This document shows, piece by piece, positions 1 through 9,309 of a DNA stretch of 64,000 nucleotides. The DNA comes from Denitrovibrio sp. (GTDB lineage: Bacteria; Chrysiogenota; Deferribacteres; Deferribacterales; Geovibrionaceae): the NCBI GenBank assembly GCA_002869185.1, contig PKTN01000010.1, positions 1-64,000 of the forward strand. The letters run 5' to 3'. Position numbers and translations under genes: made by a program. The notes under the pieces were generated by a model that worked only from the letters and a program-made list of their open reading frames with translations, was not told the origin of the DNA and did not search any database. Each line of letters begins with the position of its first letter. Position 1 is the first letter of the stretch.

Positions 1-22
1 AAAGCGAGATAATTTAGTTACA

Positions 23-94
23 AATGCCATGTAGCACCTCCGAATATCCTATTAACTTAGCTTAAGCTATTAATAGGGAGGGCTACATGGTATT
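23..94. repeat. Long imperfect inverted repeat (hairpin)
   Basis: Outer arms 23-35 and 82-94 match at 12 of 13 positions (core CCATGTAGC / GCTACATGG). Inner arms CCTATTAA (48-55) and TTAATAGG (70-77) also pair, around an AGCTTAAGCT centre. The 3' arm runs into TATTTTTATG, so it may be a terminator for a gene left of the window or a small palindromic element. Function is not known. Confidence 0.55.
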
Positions 95-139
95 TTTATG
101 TCAAAATTTAAGCATCCTACAAAAGAAGAGGGTGTTTAA

Positions 140-280
140 ATGAGATATGCGTTTATTAATTTGTTAATGGTATTTGTCGTTATTGTAGTCTTGTCGCAAT
201 TTGCATTCGTATGGGATTTTTGTAAGAGATGCTACTCAAGAGTTCAATTAAATATGAAAAAAAAAAGGGACACCCGTTAA
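140..280 (+). CDS. Possible small membrane protein, 46 aa
   Basis: An ATG at 140 follows a purine-rich stretch (AGAGGGTG) and opens a 46-codon frame. Residues about 4-25 are hydrophobic (MVFVVIVVLSQFAFVW) and could form one membrane helix. The tail is basic and ends in lysines, arginine and threonine. The last codons lie inside the terminator hairpin that serves the convergent fumAB genes, which makes a real gene doubtful. I recognise no family. Confidence 0.22.
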   Translation: MRYAFINLLMVFVVIVVLSQFAFVWDFCKRCYSRVQLNMKKKRDTR

Positions 281-297
281 AGTGTCCCTTTATTATT
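262..297 (-). terminator. Rho-independent terminator of fumAB
   Basis: AAGGGACAC and GTGTCCCTTT form a nine to ten base-pair stem around CCGTTAAA. Read on the minus strand the stem is followed by ten T residues, placing a strong terminator about 75 bases beyond the fumB stop. Confidence 0.8.
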
Positions 298-371
298 TTG
301 ATAATTACTTCTTCAGCCGACCAGCGGAAGGCGTAAAGAAAAGTAACACAAACTACATTCTCAGTCTTGTG

Positions 372-950
372 TTATAAGCCCATGAGATCGTCAGCTACTT
401 TTTGTGAAGCAGCAGCGATATCTTTATGGAGTGATCCACCATGGCTGTCCATAGTAACAACACATGGGAAATCTTCAACTTCACATACCCAGAAAGCCTC
501 AGGAGTACCGAGTTCTTCGAGCATGAAAACTGTATGAACTTTCTTAACCATCTTACCGATGAGGGAGCCAGCTCCGCCAACAGCGTGAAGGTAAACAGCG
601 CCGACTTTTTCAAGTCCAGCAGCAGTCTTAGGCCCCATGCCACCTTTACCTATAACGGCACGTACAGAGTATTCCTCGCATACTGTCGCTTGGTAAGGCT
701 CTTCACGGGAAGAAGTAGTAGGACCAGCAGCAACAAAGCTGTATTCGCCATTCTCTTCTTTAACAACAGGACCGCAGTGATAAATCACGCCATCAAGAAG
801 GTGCTCACGAATGAACTCTGGCTTCTCTTCGATCATGAGTTTATGAGCTGCATCTCTAGCAGTAACTATTTTACCTGTAAGAAGAATTTCGTCGCCCACC
901 TTGAGTGAACGTGCTGTCTCTTCACTGATAGGTGTAGTGAGCTTAATCAT
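372..950 (-). CDS. fumB: Class I fumarate hydratase, beta (C-terminal) subunit
   Basis: This 192-residue protein matches the beta subunit of the two-subunit, iron-sulfur (class I) fumarase, equivalent to the C-terminal domain of FumA/FumB. Recognisable stretches include GDEILLTGKIVTARDAAH near the N-terminus, the CGPVV segment, GPTTSSRE and the GKGGMGPKT loop around residue 103. It works with the alpha subunit upstream to hydrate fumarate to malate reversibly in the cytoplasm. Its ATG lies inside the end of the alpha gene (8-base overlap), so the pair should be translationally coupled. A strong terminator follows. The identity of the family is clear; oxygen sensitivity is inferred from the family. 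Confidence 0.93.
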   Translation of the reverse strand: MIKLTTPISEETARSLKVGDEILLTGKIVTARDAAHKLMIEEKPEFIREHLLDGVIYHCGPVVKEENGEYSFVAAGPTTSSREEPYQATVCEEYSVRAVIGKGGMGPKTAAGLEKVGAVYLHAVGGAGSLIGKMVKKVHTVFMLEELGTPEAFWVCEVEDFPCVVTMDSHGGSLHKDIAAASQKVADDLMGL

Positions 951-1809
951 ATGTCACCTCACTTCCTTTAATAGTCATTTGTTTTCTTCTGTATGCCCAG
1001 CAAGTGTATGATATGGACACGTAGAATGTTGCAGGGTGTCTGTGCTGCATACCAGCGAAAACACCAAGACATGTAGTCTTACCACCGAAGCCCATAGGTC
1101 CGATGACGAGTTTGTTAAGGTCTTCATAAAGCTCTTGCTCGAGAGCAGCGAGGTCAGCATTAGCGCTTTTTTCGCCGAGTTTACGGAAGAATTGTTCTTT
1201 TGAAAGTGCGAAAGAAGTAACTCTGTCACCACCGATACCAATACCGATAGTACCAGGAGCACAACCTTGACCCTGTGCTTTTTGAACAGCGTCGATAACA
1301 ACTTTCTTAACACCCTTAAGATCACGTCCAGCTTTAAGACCTGGATCTGGGAGTTTATACTGTGCACCAACATTCTCAGAACCGCCGCCTTTAAGCATAA
1401 GTCTGACTCTAACTTCGTCCTTGTCCCACTGGTGAAAGTGGAGGTAAGGAGCGTTAATACCAACGTTGTTGCCGGAGTTTTTGCCTGTAACAGGGTCAAC
1501 TGCATTAGGGCGGAGATACTGGAGCTTTGTAGCCTCAGCAGCAGCCCACTCAGCAGCTTCTCTGTATTTCTTTTCAGAGTCGCCAACTGGGAAATCTACA
1601 TAGATTATTACTGAACCTGTGTCCTGACAGATAGGTGTGGATGCTTCTCTAGCAAGCCCGATGTTTTCGATGATAGTTCCGAAAACGTTTTTAGCTGCTG
1701 TCCCTTCATCCTCTCTGTCGTAAGCTTGTTTGACCGCGTTTTCTACATCCGGTGAAAGGTCTGTAGTACATCTGCGTATCAACTCAAGCAGTGCCTGATT
1801 GAGTTCCAT
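943..1809 (-). CDS. fumA: Class I fumarate hydratase, alpha (N-terminal) subunit
   Basis: The 288-residue product begins MELNQALLELIRRC at 1809. A longer open frame upstream has no family similarity and runs through the promoter, so this ATG, preceded by GCGAGGTGG, is chosen. Family motifs are PICQDTG near residue 60, the GGGSEN segment near 145, the GCAPGTIGIGIGGDR stretch and the C-terminal GGKTTCLGV. Cysteines in these three places are the expected ligands of the [4Fe-4S] cluster that binds the substrate. The gene overlaps fumB and faces away from fumC, a class II fumarase. A palindromic operator lies about 60-75 bases upstream and is shared with acnB and icd. Confidence 0.93.
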   Translation of the reverse strand: MELNQALLELIRRCTTDLSPDVENAVKQAYDREDEGTAAKNVFGTIIENIGLAREASTPICQDTGSVIIYVDFPVGDSEKKYREAAEWAAAEATKLQYLRPNAVDPVTGKNSGNNVGINAPYLHFHQWDKDEVRVRLMLKGGGSENVGAQYKLPDPGLKAGRDLKGVKKVVIDAVQKAQGQGCAPGTIGIGIGGDRVTSFALSKEQFFRKLGEKSANADLAALEQELYEDLNKLVIGPMGFGGKTTCLGVFAGMQHRHPATFYVSISYTCWAYRRKQMTIKGSEVTYD

Positions 1810-1867
1810 AGCCACCTCGCATGTAAGGTTATTGTATTTTAAAATATTACTTATTTTAAGCATTTTG

Positions 1868-1895
1868 ATTGTATACAATATACAGAAAAAAACAA
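1868..1895 (-). promoter_or_regulatory. fumAB promoter with 17-bp TGTATAC-type operator
   Basis: On the minus strand TTGTTT (1895-1890), a 16-base spacer and TACAAT (1873-1868) form a plausible promoter. The palindrome TTGTATACAATATACAG at 1869-1885 overlaps the -10 box and the spacer. Near-identical 17-bp palindromes sit at the acnB and icd promoters, suggesting one common DNA-binding regulator. The -10/-35 call is by eye. Confidence 0.55.
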
Positions 1896-2008
1896 GTCCA
1901 TAGTTGAACGTTGGTTTATAATAACGAAGGTTTAAATTTCTATGGCATAATCGGGCTAAGGTAGTATACTTTTGATATGGTTGGTACATATAGATAAATA
2001 TCTGAGAA

Positions 2009-3403
2009 ATGAAAATGAAATATAGAATAGAAAATGACACAATGGGCGAGATTGAAGTTCCAGAAAACGTATATTGGGCAGCACAGACTCAGCGCAGTTT
2101 ACAGAATTTTAAAATCGGCTGGGAGAAGATGCCGACAAACCTCATACACGCCTTTGCTATATTGAAAAGATCGGTTGCAGTGGTTAATCACAAATTAGGC
2201 AAACTTCAAGACGATAAATCCGAAGCGATAATAAAAGCGTGTGACGTGATACTTGCGGGTGAACTTGCTGATCAGTTTCCTCTTTCTGTGTGGCAGACAG
2301 GTAGTGGAACCCAGAGTAATATGAATATGAACGAGGTCATTGCCAATAAAGCGACAGAAATTCTCGGTAAAGATTTTCGTAAAGAGAAGGAAGTGCACCC
2401 TAACGATCATGTGAATATGTCACAATCGTCAAATGACACATTCCCAACTGCGATGCATGTGGCAGCTGTTGTCGCTTTGGAGGATGATCTAGCACCTGCA
2501 CTCGAAAGTTTAAAAGATGTTCTCCATGAGAAGATGGAGGAGTTTTCTAATATAGTAAAAATAGGGCGTACGCACCTGCAAGACGCTACACCTCTTACAC
2601 TTGGACAAGAGTTTTCTGGTTATGTTGCAATGCTAGAGACAAATCAGCGTCAGATTATGGAATCGCTTGAGTATGTTCGAGAGCTTGCCATAGGTGGTAC
2701 AGCTGTTGGTACTGGTTTGAACGCGCATCCTATGCTCTCTGTTATGGTCTCAAAGGAGATTACTAAATACACTGGTAAGAAATTTCAGTCTGCTACTAAC
2801 AAGTTTCAGGCATTGACTTCACACGATGCCTTAACTTTTGCATCTGGAGCTCTCAAGGCTTTGGCCGCGAACCTTATGAAGATAGCAAACGATATCCGCT
2901 GGCTTGCATCAGGTCCTAGATGTGGAATAGGTGAGCTTGAAATACCTGCAAATGAGCCGGGTAGCTCTATTATGCCGGGGAAGGTTAATCCTACTCAATC
3001 TGAGGCGGTGACAATGGTCGCTTGTCAGGTTTTTGGTAATGACGCTACTATCGGTTTTGCAGCTAGTCAGGGCAACTTCGAACTGAATGTCTTTAAGCCA
3101 GTAATAATCTATAATTTCTTGCAGTCTGTTCAGCTTTTGACTGATGCGATGAATTCTTTCTGTGAGCATTGCGCAGTAGGTATAAAGCCGAACCATGCCC
3201 AGATAGAAAAGTATTTGAACGGTTCTCTGATGCTTGTGACAGCACTTAACCCACATATAGGTTATGACAAGGCGGCAAAGATTGCTAAGACTGCTTTTGC
3301 GGAGAATAGCACGCTTAAAGAGACGGCTGTAAAGCTTGGTTATCTGACAGAAGAGCAGTTTGACGAATATGTTATTCCTGAGGATATGACAGGACCAAAA
3401 TAA
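2009..3403 (+). CDS. fumC: Class II fumarate hydratase
   Basis: The 464-residue product is a full-length member of the fumarase/aspartase superfamily, of the oxygen-stable, iron-free class II type. Visible signatures are [16 protein letters not shown] at the N-terminus, [64 protein letters not shown] and the family signature [15 protein letters not shown]. It catalyses the same fumarate-malate step as the iron-sulfur enzyme encoded divergently next door. ATGs at 2009 and 2015 are both possible starts. Having both classes together may let the cell keep the reaction when the iron-sulfur enzyme is damaged or iron is short; that role is inferred. Confidence 0.95.
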   Translation: MKMKYRIENDTMGEIEVPENVYWAAQTQRSLQNFKIGWEKMPTNLIHAFAILKRSVAVVNHKLGKLQDDKSEAIIKACDVILAGELADQFPLSVWQTGSGTQSNMNMNEVIANKATEILGKDFRKEKEVHPNDHVNMSQSSNDTFPTAMHVAAVVALEDDLAPALESLKDVLHEKMEEFSNIVKIGRTHLQDATPLTLGQEFSGYVAMLETNQRQIMESLEYVRELAIGGTAVGTGLNAHPMLSVMVSKEITKYTGKKFQSATNKFQALTSHDALTFASGALKALAANLMKIANDIRWLASGPRCGIGELEIPANEPGSSIMPGKVNPTQSEAVTMVACQVFGNDATIGFAASQGNFELNVFKPVIIYNFLQSVQLLTDAMNSFCEHCAVGIKPNHAQIEKYLNGSLMLVTALNPHIGYDKAAKIAKTAFAENSTLKETAVKLGYLTEEQFDEYVIPEDMTGPK

Positions 3404-3559
3404 AAACTATATTATTTGCAGTGATGTGAATAGCTTGATATAGTTATTTGCTATTAGATTATTATTTAGAGGTTCTTGCCTCATCTCGATGTAGGGCTTA
3501 CATAGTTTTATTACATTAAAATGCGACTGAAATATTTCAGTTATTAGTATGGGTGTGTC

Positions 3560-5047
3560 ATGAAAAGATGTATTGCCGTTTTGCTTCTTATCTTCTGTCC
3601 CTTCGTTTCTTTCGCACAGTCGAAACAATCAGATATCAGAATAGTATACGTGACTAGAATGGTCGATATTATTCCTAAATCGAAAGATGTTGGCGGTTTC
3701 GAACAGCTTGGTTCTTTACTAAAAGCTACACGTTCTTCATATAAAAATTCTATGTTCCTAAATGGAGGAGATTTCTTAGCGCCTAGTACTATGTCATCCT
3801 TCGACCACGGAACTCACATGATAGATATCTTAAATAGCTTAAGTCCTGATGCAGTCGCTGTAAATGAGCGAGAATTCGCGTATCAGGAGGATGAACTAGT
3901 CCTCAGAGTTGGTGAAGCTGCCTTCCCTTTTGTGTCTTATAACATCTTAGACCCTATGACTGAAGGTAACCTTCAGGGGGTGGAAGAGACTATTTGTTAC
4001 GAATATGACGGTATAGATATCTGTATTATTTCTATGGTTGATCCTAACGTTATTGTTAGATATATCCCAGATAGGATTAAAGTTAATCCAGATGAAGAGC
4101 GTATAAATAAAATTGCAAAAGGACTTCGGAAAGATGGTGCTGAAGTCGTTATCCTGATGGTAGGTCATAAGCTTAAAGACGAAGCGAAGATGCTTGCAGG
4201 CTCTATAGATATTATCCTTCATTCAAATTCTAAATTAGACGCAATAGAGAGTGTTGGTGATGGTCTTGTATTTCGTCTTGGAACAATAGATGGCACCGCT
4301 GGTCTTATCGATATAAAAAAAGGTACAGATGGAAAGCTTGCCTTTAGCGCCAGAATAGAAAAACTGATTAAGTATCCTGTTGATGCTGAGATAGCACAAA
4401 AGATAAACTATTACGTCAGTAAACTGGATAAGATAATGAATGTTGTGGTAGGTGAGCTTGGTTCACCGTTAAACACAAAGAAAAAAATGGTTCGCACTTC
4501 TGAAAATGCTTTCGGAAATTTGGTCGCTGATGCTCTGAGAGAATATTATGATACCGAAGTTGCTATAATTAATGGTGGAAGCATCAGAGGTAATAAAATT
4601 TATGAAGCAGGTCAAAAGCTAACAAGACGAGACATACAGACCGAACTCCCATTTAGAAACGATGGAGTGGTTATTGAGGTGACTGGTGAGCAACTTAATA
4701 AAGCTTTAGAGAATGGTCTGAGCAAGATTGAAGATGCTAAAGGTCGATTTTTGCATGTTGCTGGGATGAATGTTCACTACTGTTCGACCAACCCTGTGGG
4801 TGAAAGACTTATTTCTTCCAGCATGAATAATAAAAAAGTACAAAATGGACAAAAAATTACTCTCTCTACTATGGATTATCTCGTTAGTGGCGGAGATGGA
4901 TTTACAATGCTAGGAGAAGCAACACCTATCAGGATGAAGAAGAGTAAACTCCTTATGTGGGAGATCACAAGGGCGTATATTCAAAAGTATAAAAAAGTAT
5001 CTCCTGTTGTTGAAGGACGACTAATAGATGACTGTAAAGCAAAATAG
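3560..5047 (+). CDS. Secreted 5'-nucleotidase/UshA-like protein with altered metal site
   Basis: A signal peptide (MKRCIAVLLLIFCPFVSFA) precedes a two-domain UshA-like protein of 495 residues, so it should be periplasmic. The N-terminal metallophosphoesterase part keeps NGGDFLAP, but the usual metal-binding motifs are changed: the D-x-H motif near residue 30 reads VTRMVD, and the GNHEFD motif reads VNEREFAY. The C-terminal substrate-binding domain looks intact, with NAFGNLVADALR, INGGSIRG, ELPFRND and GGDGFTML. Family members hydrolyse nucleotides or UDP-sugars, but this copy may have lost or altered activity. The next gene starts 9 bases after its stop, so the two are probably one operon. 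Confidence 0.8.
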   Translation: MKRCIAVLLLIFCPFVSFAQSKQSDIRIVYVTRMVDIIPKSKDVGGFEQLGSLLKATRSSYKNSMFLNGGDFLAPSTMSSFDHGTHMIDILNSLSPDAVAVNEREFAYQEDELVLRVGEAAFPFVSYNILDPMTEGNLQGVEETICYEYDGIDICIISMVDPNVIVRYIPDRIKVNPDEERINKIAKGLRKDGAEVVILMVGHKLKDEAKMLAGSIDIILHSNSKLDAIESVGDGLVFRLGTIDGTAGLIDIKKGTDGKLAFSARIEKLIKYPVDAEIAQKINYYVSKLDKIMNVVVGELGSPLNTKKKMVRTSENAFGNLVADALREYYDTEVAIINGGSIRGNKIYEAGQKLTRRDIQTELPFRNDGVVIEVTGEQLNKALENGLSKIEDAKGRFLHVAGMNVHYCSTNPVGERLISSSMNNKKVQNGQKITLSTMDYLVSGGDGFTMLGEATPIRMKKSKLLMWEITRAYIQKYKKVSPVVEGRLIDDCKAK

Positions 5048-5055
5048 AGGCTATT

Positions 5056-6711
5056 TTGATAAATAGTATTAAAGAAGCATTTATAAAAAAACATGCGAGT
5101 ATTGCTGTCAAGATTACTGGCGTTTTAACAGCAATGGGTGCTGCTCTTACGCTTATATCTCTAATCGCTCTTTTTAGTTTTTTTAGCTTTCACGTTGTCA
5201 TCAAAGAACTTTCTGAAAGATCTATCCCGGACATTATCCATGGTGCCAACTTCATAGACCATATTAGCCGTCTTATGTCTGAGACAGAGAGATTAGCATC
5301 AGCATCTGTTGAACCTGAGCAGAGGATAGCTTACAAAAACATCAAGCAAGAGTTTAACGAGATAAGTCATCTGTTGAATATTAGTGAAGCAGATAGTCGC
5401 TTGAGTGAAGAAGTTGCTATGATTAGAAGTACGATAGAAGAATTTAATACGCTTGTAGTGGAGAGAATAAGGATTTTTAAAGCTTCAGAAGAGCAGTTTT
5501 TGCAACTCTTTCTTTTCACAGAAAATCTATTGAAGCTTAAGCAAGAGATACAAGATGTTGATACTGTTTCAAAGCTTGAGCCTTGGTTGTCCAAGGCTAT
5601 GGAGATCATTAACAACATGAGGCGAATTAAATCTGTTAAATCCCTTTATAAAGTTAATAAAATAAGGAGAAGTCTTGTAAAAGACTTCAGGGCTCTTCAG
5701 AAATTATCACTAAGTGTTCCAAATAAGTTGAAGTCTAGAGTTCTGGATTTTCAAGATGCCATAAATATATTTTTGTATTCTGTTGATGGTCTTGTTAATG
5801 TGAGTATCAAGAGTAAAAGTACTTCTCTACAGTCTGCAAGCAGGGCTAATTTTACAAGGAATCTTGTGGAAGATTTTCGATATTCCAACCTCGCAAAATT
5901 TAATACTATTGTCTCTTTAGCTGCTAAACGTTCTAATGAGCTTGGACGAGGTGTTCAGGTATTAGTATACATTTTCGTTGTTATTCTAGTTGTTGGTTTA
6001 CTTGGTGTAATTGTGATTATCATACATTTCAGGCGCAATATTGTAATGAGGCTAACAAGACTGAATGTATCTATTCTGGATCGCATCGCTGGGCGTGAGA
6101 CTGAGCCTATCATCATAAGCGGAGCTGACGAGATTACTGATATGGCACAAAGTTTTGCGTATTACGAGAATGAAGTGAGTAAGAGGGAAGATAAGCTGAA
6201 AGAGATGGCTATGCGTGATGTCCTGACCGGCGTGAGCAACAGAAGGCACTTTATGGAGCAGGCAGAGGCAGAAACTATAAGGTCAATCAGATACAAGAAT
6301 GACATGGCTGTATTAATGATAGATATAGATTTTTTTAAACATATAAATGATACATATGGGCATCATGTTGGAGATATTATCTTGGCAGACGTCGCTAGTA
6401 TATTGAATAAAGGACTTCGTGATGAGGATCTCTTCGGGCGGATAGGTGGAGAGGAATTCGCTGCCGTACTTATCGAGAGTAATATTGAGGAAGCGAAGGT
6501 AGTGAGTGAGAGGTTAAGGCACTCCATTGAAAGCTATGTATTAAACAATGACGGTTTTGAATTAAAATGTACTGTCAGTATAGGTATAGCAAAGCTTGAT
6601 GAGAATGAGAGAGTATTTAATGACGTGATGAAGAGGGCTGATGAGGCTCTATACGAATCAAAGAATAATGGTAGAAATCGTACTACTGTATCAACGCTTC
6701 ATACCTTATAA
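5056..6711 (+). CDS. Membrane diguanylate cyclase (HAMP-GGDEF)
   Basis: The 551-residue protein has a membrane helix at about 18-46, a helical periplasmic sensor region to about 300, a second membrane helix (VLVYIFVVILVVGLLGVIVI), a HAMP-like linker and a GGDEF domain from about 385. The active-site loop reads GGEEF near residue 463, and an RxxD inhibitory site (RDED) lies five residues before it, so it should make cyclic di-GMP and be product-inhibited. TTG at 5056 is taken as the start because AGAGG lies just upstream. It follows the nucleotidase-like gene by 9 bases. Its stop overlaps the convergent transporter gene by 6 bases. The signal sensed is unknown. Confidence 0.9.
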   Translation: MINSIKEAFIKKHASIAVKITGVLTAMGAALTLISLIALFSFFSFHVVIKELSERSIPDIIHGANFIDHISRLMSETERLASASVEPEQRIAYKNIKQEFNEISHLLNISEADSRLSEEVAMIRSTIEEFNTLVVERIRIFKASEEQFLQLFLFTENLLKLKQEIQDVDTVSKLEPWLSKAMEIINNMRRIKSVKSLYKVNKIRRSLVKDFRALQKLSLSVPNKLKSRVLDFQDAINIFLYSVDGLVNVSIKSKSTSLQSASRANFTRNLVEDFRYSNLAKFNTIVSLAAKRSNELGRGVQVLVYIFVVILVVGLLGVIVIIIHFRRNIVMRLTRLNVSILDRIAGRETEPIIISGADEITDMAQSFAYYENEVSKREDKLKEMAMRDVLTGVSNRRHFMEQAEAETIRSIRYKNDMAVLMIDIDFFKHINDTYGHHVGDIILADVASILNKGLRDEDLFGRIGGEEFAAVLIESNIEEAKVVSERLRHSIESYVLNNDGFELKCTVSIGIAKLDENERVFNDVMKRADEALYESKNNGRNRTTVSTLHTL

Positions 6712-8310
6712 ACATTTATTCTCGTAAAGATGTTTTTTAGAGTGAGCTATTGCGTCTTCAAGATTTTCAAAAATATGCTCACAAGGTATAAGACTGCATA
6801 TCCCGCCTTGCGTTAGATTGCTAACGATATTCTCGTTTGCAACTATCATAGGTATGATATTGTGAGACTTGAGTTTTGTGATCTTTTCGCTCAGAGCGAA
6901 GACAGCAGAATAGTCTATGAATGGTACATTCTTACAGTTAAAAATAACAACCTCAGTTCCAAGAAAAGCACCAATCTTGCCGACAATTTGAGTTGTGTAA
7001 CCAAAGAAGAATGGACCGTTAATATCAATAACCCTGATAGAAAATTCTGTACTCTCCTGAGCTTCACGACCAATTTCGTTGTCATCTATATGGATTGGGA
7101 TTTCATGTATAATTGAATTTGTCTGCTGGGCTATACGGTATGTAAGGAGTATGGAGGCGAGGACAATACCCACTCCAACTGCGACTATTAAGTCGACAAC
7201 AACAGTTAATAGGAGTACTGCAAACATGACAATTATATCGTGTTTTGGCGCTTTTTTTAATAATTTCAAAAACCTGTAATCAACTATATCAAACCCGACT
7301 TTAATCAATATTCCTGAGAGGACCGCCATTGGAATGAGCTCTGCCATAGATCCAAATATGACGAGTATTAAAATGAGAACGATGGCATGTATTATTCCTG
7401 ATAACCTTGTGGTTCCGCCAGCTTTGACGTTTACTACGGTTCGCATTGTTGCCCCAGCACCAGGTATCCCGCCAAATAGTGCAGTTATCGTGTTGCCTAA
7501 CCCTTGAGCTACAAGTTCTTTGTTAGGTTTATGGCTTGTTTTGGTCAGCGAGTCTGCCACTAGAGATGTAAGAAGACTATCTATTGAACCTAAAACAGCT
7601 AAACTCATTGCAGTAGTAACTATGAAAGTTATGTTGGATAGCGAAAAATGAGGTAAGACTAGTTGCGGAAGTTCTGTTGGTATATGACCTATGGTTGTTA
7701 CATCCATATGAGCAAAGACTGATAGTGCTGTTCCAACAATCAATGCCGCAAGTGGAGATGGTAGTCTTGTTGAAAGTCTTTTAGGGAAAAGAAAGACTAT
7801 TAAAAGGGTTAATCCTCCAAGTAGTAAGTCTCCATTGTTAAAATCTGTAAATATAGTTTGAAGATGCTTTATCGCAAGTATTGGTGAACTGTACCCACCA
7901 GCACCAACAAGTGGGTGGAGTTGGATGAGTATTATAATTACTCCGATTCCGGTCATAAATCCGGATATAACAGGGTAGGGGATGTATCTTACTAGCTTGC
8001 CTACTTTGAGGAAGCCGAGGCACATTTGTATGATACCGCCTAAGAGGATGATACTCATGATAGTAGCCATGTCACCTTTAAAAAGGGCGATAGAGGCAGC
8101 TACAACAACTGTCATAGGTCCAGTCGGTCCAGATATCTGAACAGATGTCCCACCAAATAATGATGCGATTAGTCCGAGGATTATAGCTCCGTATAGCCCC
8201 GCTTGTGCACCAGCTCCACTAGCAACACCAAATGCCAAGGCAAGAGGTAAAGCTATTATTGCAGCAGTTACCCCTCCGTAAATATCTCCTACAAGCCTTC
8301 TTTTTGTCAT
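6706..8310 (-). CDS. SulP-family anion transporter with STAS domain
   Basis: The 534-residue protein has many hydrophobic helices and a C-terminal STAS domain (about 420-525, including VVIFNCKNVPFIDYSAVFAL). SulP signatures are visible: a DIYGGVTAAIIALPLALAFG N-terminus, GLYGAIILGLIASLFGG, QISGPTGPM and GLGNTITALFGGIPGAGA. Members carry sulfate, bicarbonate or other anions across the inner membrane with sodium or protons. The substrate cannot be told from sequence; bicarbonate supply for pyruvate carboxylase is possible but unproven. It is transcribed alone and converges on the diguanylate cyclase gene. Confidence 0.9.
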   Translation of the reverse strand: MTKRRLVGDIYGGVTAAIIALPLALAFGVASGAGAQAGLYGAIILGLIASLFGGTSVQISGPTGPMTVVVAASIALFKGDMATIMSIILLGGIIQMCLGFLKVGKLVRYIPYPVISGFMTGIGVIIILIQLHPLVGAGGYSSPILAIKHLQTIFTDFNNGDLLLGGLTLLIVFLFPKRLSTRLPSPLAALIVGTALSVFAHMDVTTIGHIPTELPQLVLPHFSLSNITFIVTTAMSLAVLGSIDSLLTSLVADSLTKTSHKPNKELVAQGLGNTITALFGGIPGAGATMRTVVNVKAGGTTRLSGIIHAIVLILILVIFGSMAELIPMAVLSGILIKVGFDIVDYRFLKLLKKAPKHDIIVMFAVLLLTVVVDLIVAVGVGIVLASILLTYRIAQQTNSIIHEIPIHIDDNEIGREAQESTEFSIRVIDINGPFFFGYTTQIVGKIGAFLGTEVVIFNCKNVPFIDYSAVFALSEKITKLKSHNIIPMIVANENIVSNLTQGGICSLIPCEHIFENLEDAIAHSKKHLYENKCL

Positions 8311-8392
8311 TATTATAACCTAATTATATTTTCTTAAGCCTATCCCTCACTTTTATATATGTCAATGAGTAAATATATGATAAGAAATATGT

Positions 8393-9028
8393 ATGAAAAT
8401 AATAGACTTAACTCACGACCTCTGCGAAGGGATGCCAGTTTACCCAGGAACTGAGCCTCCACAGATCAAAATTGCTACTACAATTGAAAATGATGGATTC
8501 GAAGAACGTCTTTTAACTATGTTTTCTCATACTGGAACACATATGGACGCACCTTGTCACATTCTAAAGGGGCAAAAGAGCCTTTCAGATTATGATATTT
8601 CTGAGTTTATGGGTAAAGCAGTCCTTATTAATGTTCAAAATTGTGAGAGCATAGATGCAGAGCTTATAATGAAGTATGCAGACAAGCTAAGATGGGCTAG
8701 CTTTGTTGTTTTTTACTCTGGCTGGGATAAGTTCTGGGGTGACGAAAGATATTTTCAAGATTATCCAGTTCTTACAATAGAGGCGACTAAAATTCTAATC
8801 AGTTTGAAGATGAAGGCTATATGTATGGACATGATATCTATTGATCCAGCGGATACCGAAACATATGATAACCATAAACTCGTATTTGCTGAGAACATTT
8901 TAGTCGTAGAGAATTTGAATAATCTTAATAAAATAGAACAAGATGAATTCCTTTTGAGTTGTATCCCGCTAAATATAAAAGATGGGGATGGCTCGCCAAT
9001 AAGAGCTTTTGCTACTTTAGAAAAGTAG
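8393..9028 (+). CDS. Cyclase-family metal-dependent hydrolase (kynurenine formamidase-like)
   Basis: The 211-residue protein carries the signature of the cyclase/KynB family, HTGTHMDAPCH, at about residues 46-56, whose histidines and aspartate bind metal. The N-terminus, IDLTHDLCEGMPVYPGTE, is also typical. Characterised members hydrolyse N-formylkynurenine or related amides and lactams, but no tryptophan-degradation genes are nearby, so the substrate is open. It appears to be a single-gene unit; a Shine-Dalgarno sequence before the ATG is weak. Confidence 0.85.
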   Translation: MKIIDLTHDLCEGMPVYPGTEPPQIKIATTIENDGFEERLLTMFSHTGTHMDAPCHILKGQKSLSDYDISEFMGKAVLINVQNCESIDAELIMKYADKLRWASFVVFYSGWDKFWGDERYFQDYPVLTIEATKILISLKMKAICMDMISIDPADTETYDNHKLVFAENILVVENLNNLNKIEQDEFLLSCIPLNIKDGDGSPIRAFATLEK

Positions 9029-9120
9029 TTAAATGTCTGGTACTAAATCCATATTTAAAAGTATATTATTAATTGCATATTTTAATTATGGGCACATGTA
9101 TAAAAATGTTTTAAAACACT

Positions 9121-9159
9121 TTGACAAAAGGGCGCACTATATTGTATACAGAATACAAT
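9121..9159 (+). promoter_or_regulatory. acnB promoter with TGTATAC-type operator
   Basis: TTGACA at 9121-9126 is followed after 18 bases by TATACA (9145-9150). The palindrome ATTGTATACAGAATACAAT at 9141-9159 covers the -10 region, as expected for a repressor site. It has the same 17-bp architecture as the sites at the fumAB and icd promoters. The leader to the acnB start is about 150 bases. Confidence 0.62.
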
Positions 9160-9309
9160 CTTTAGTAGTGCAATGGGTTAATTGCGCCCATCTTTACATT
9201 ACAAGAATAAAGAGACCTAGCTTACAGGCGGACTAGATCAGCTTTATTAAAAGGCTGTTGCTTGTTAGTGGGTCAAATATAAATAAAAATGAAACTTAGG
9301 AGTATAACT

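Noticed and set aside
9033-9236. Open frame between the cyclase gene and acnB
   Set aside because: It crosses the acnB promoter and operator, has no family similarity and no ribosome site.
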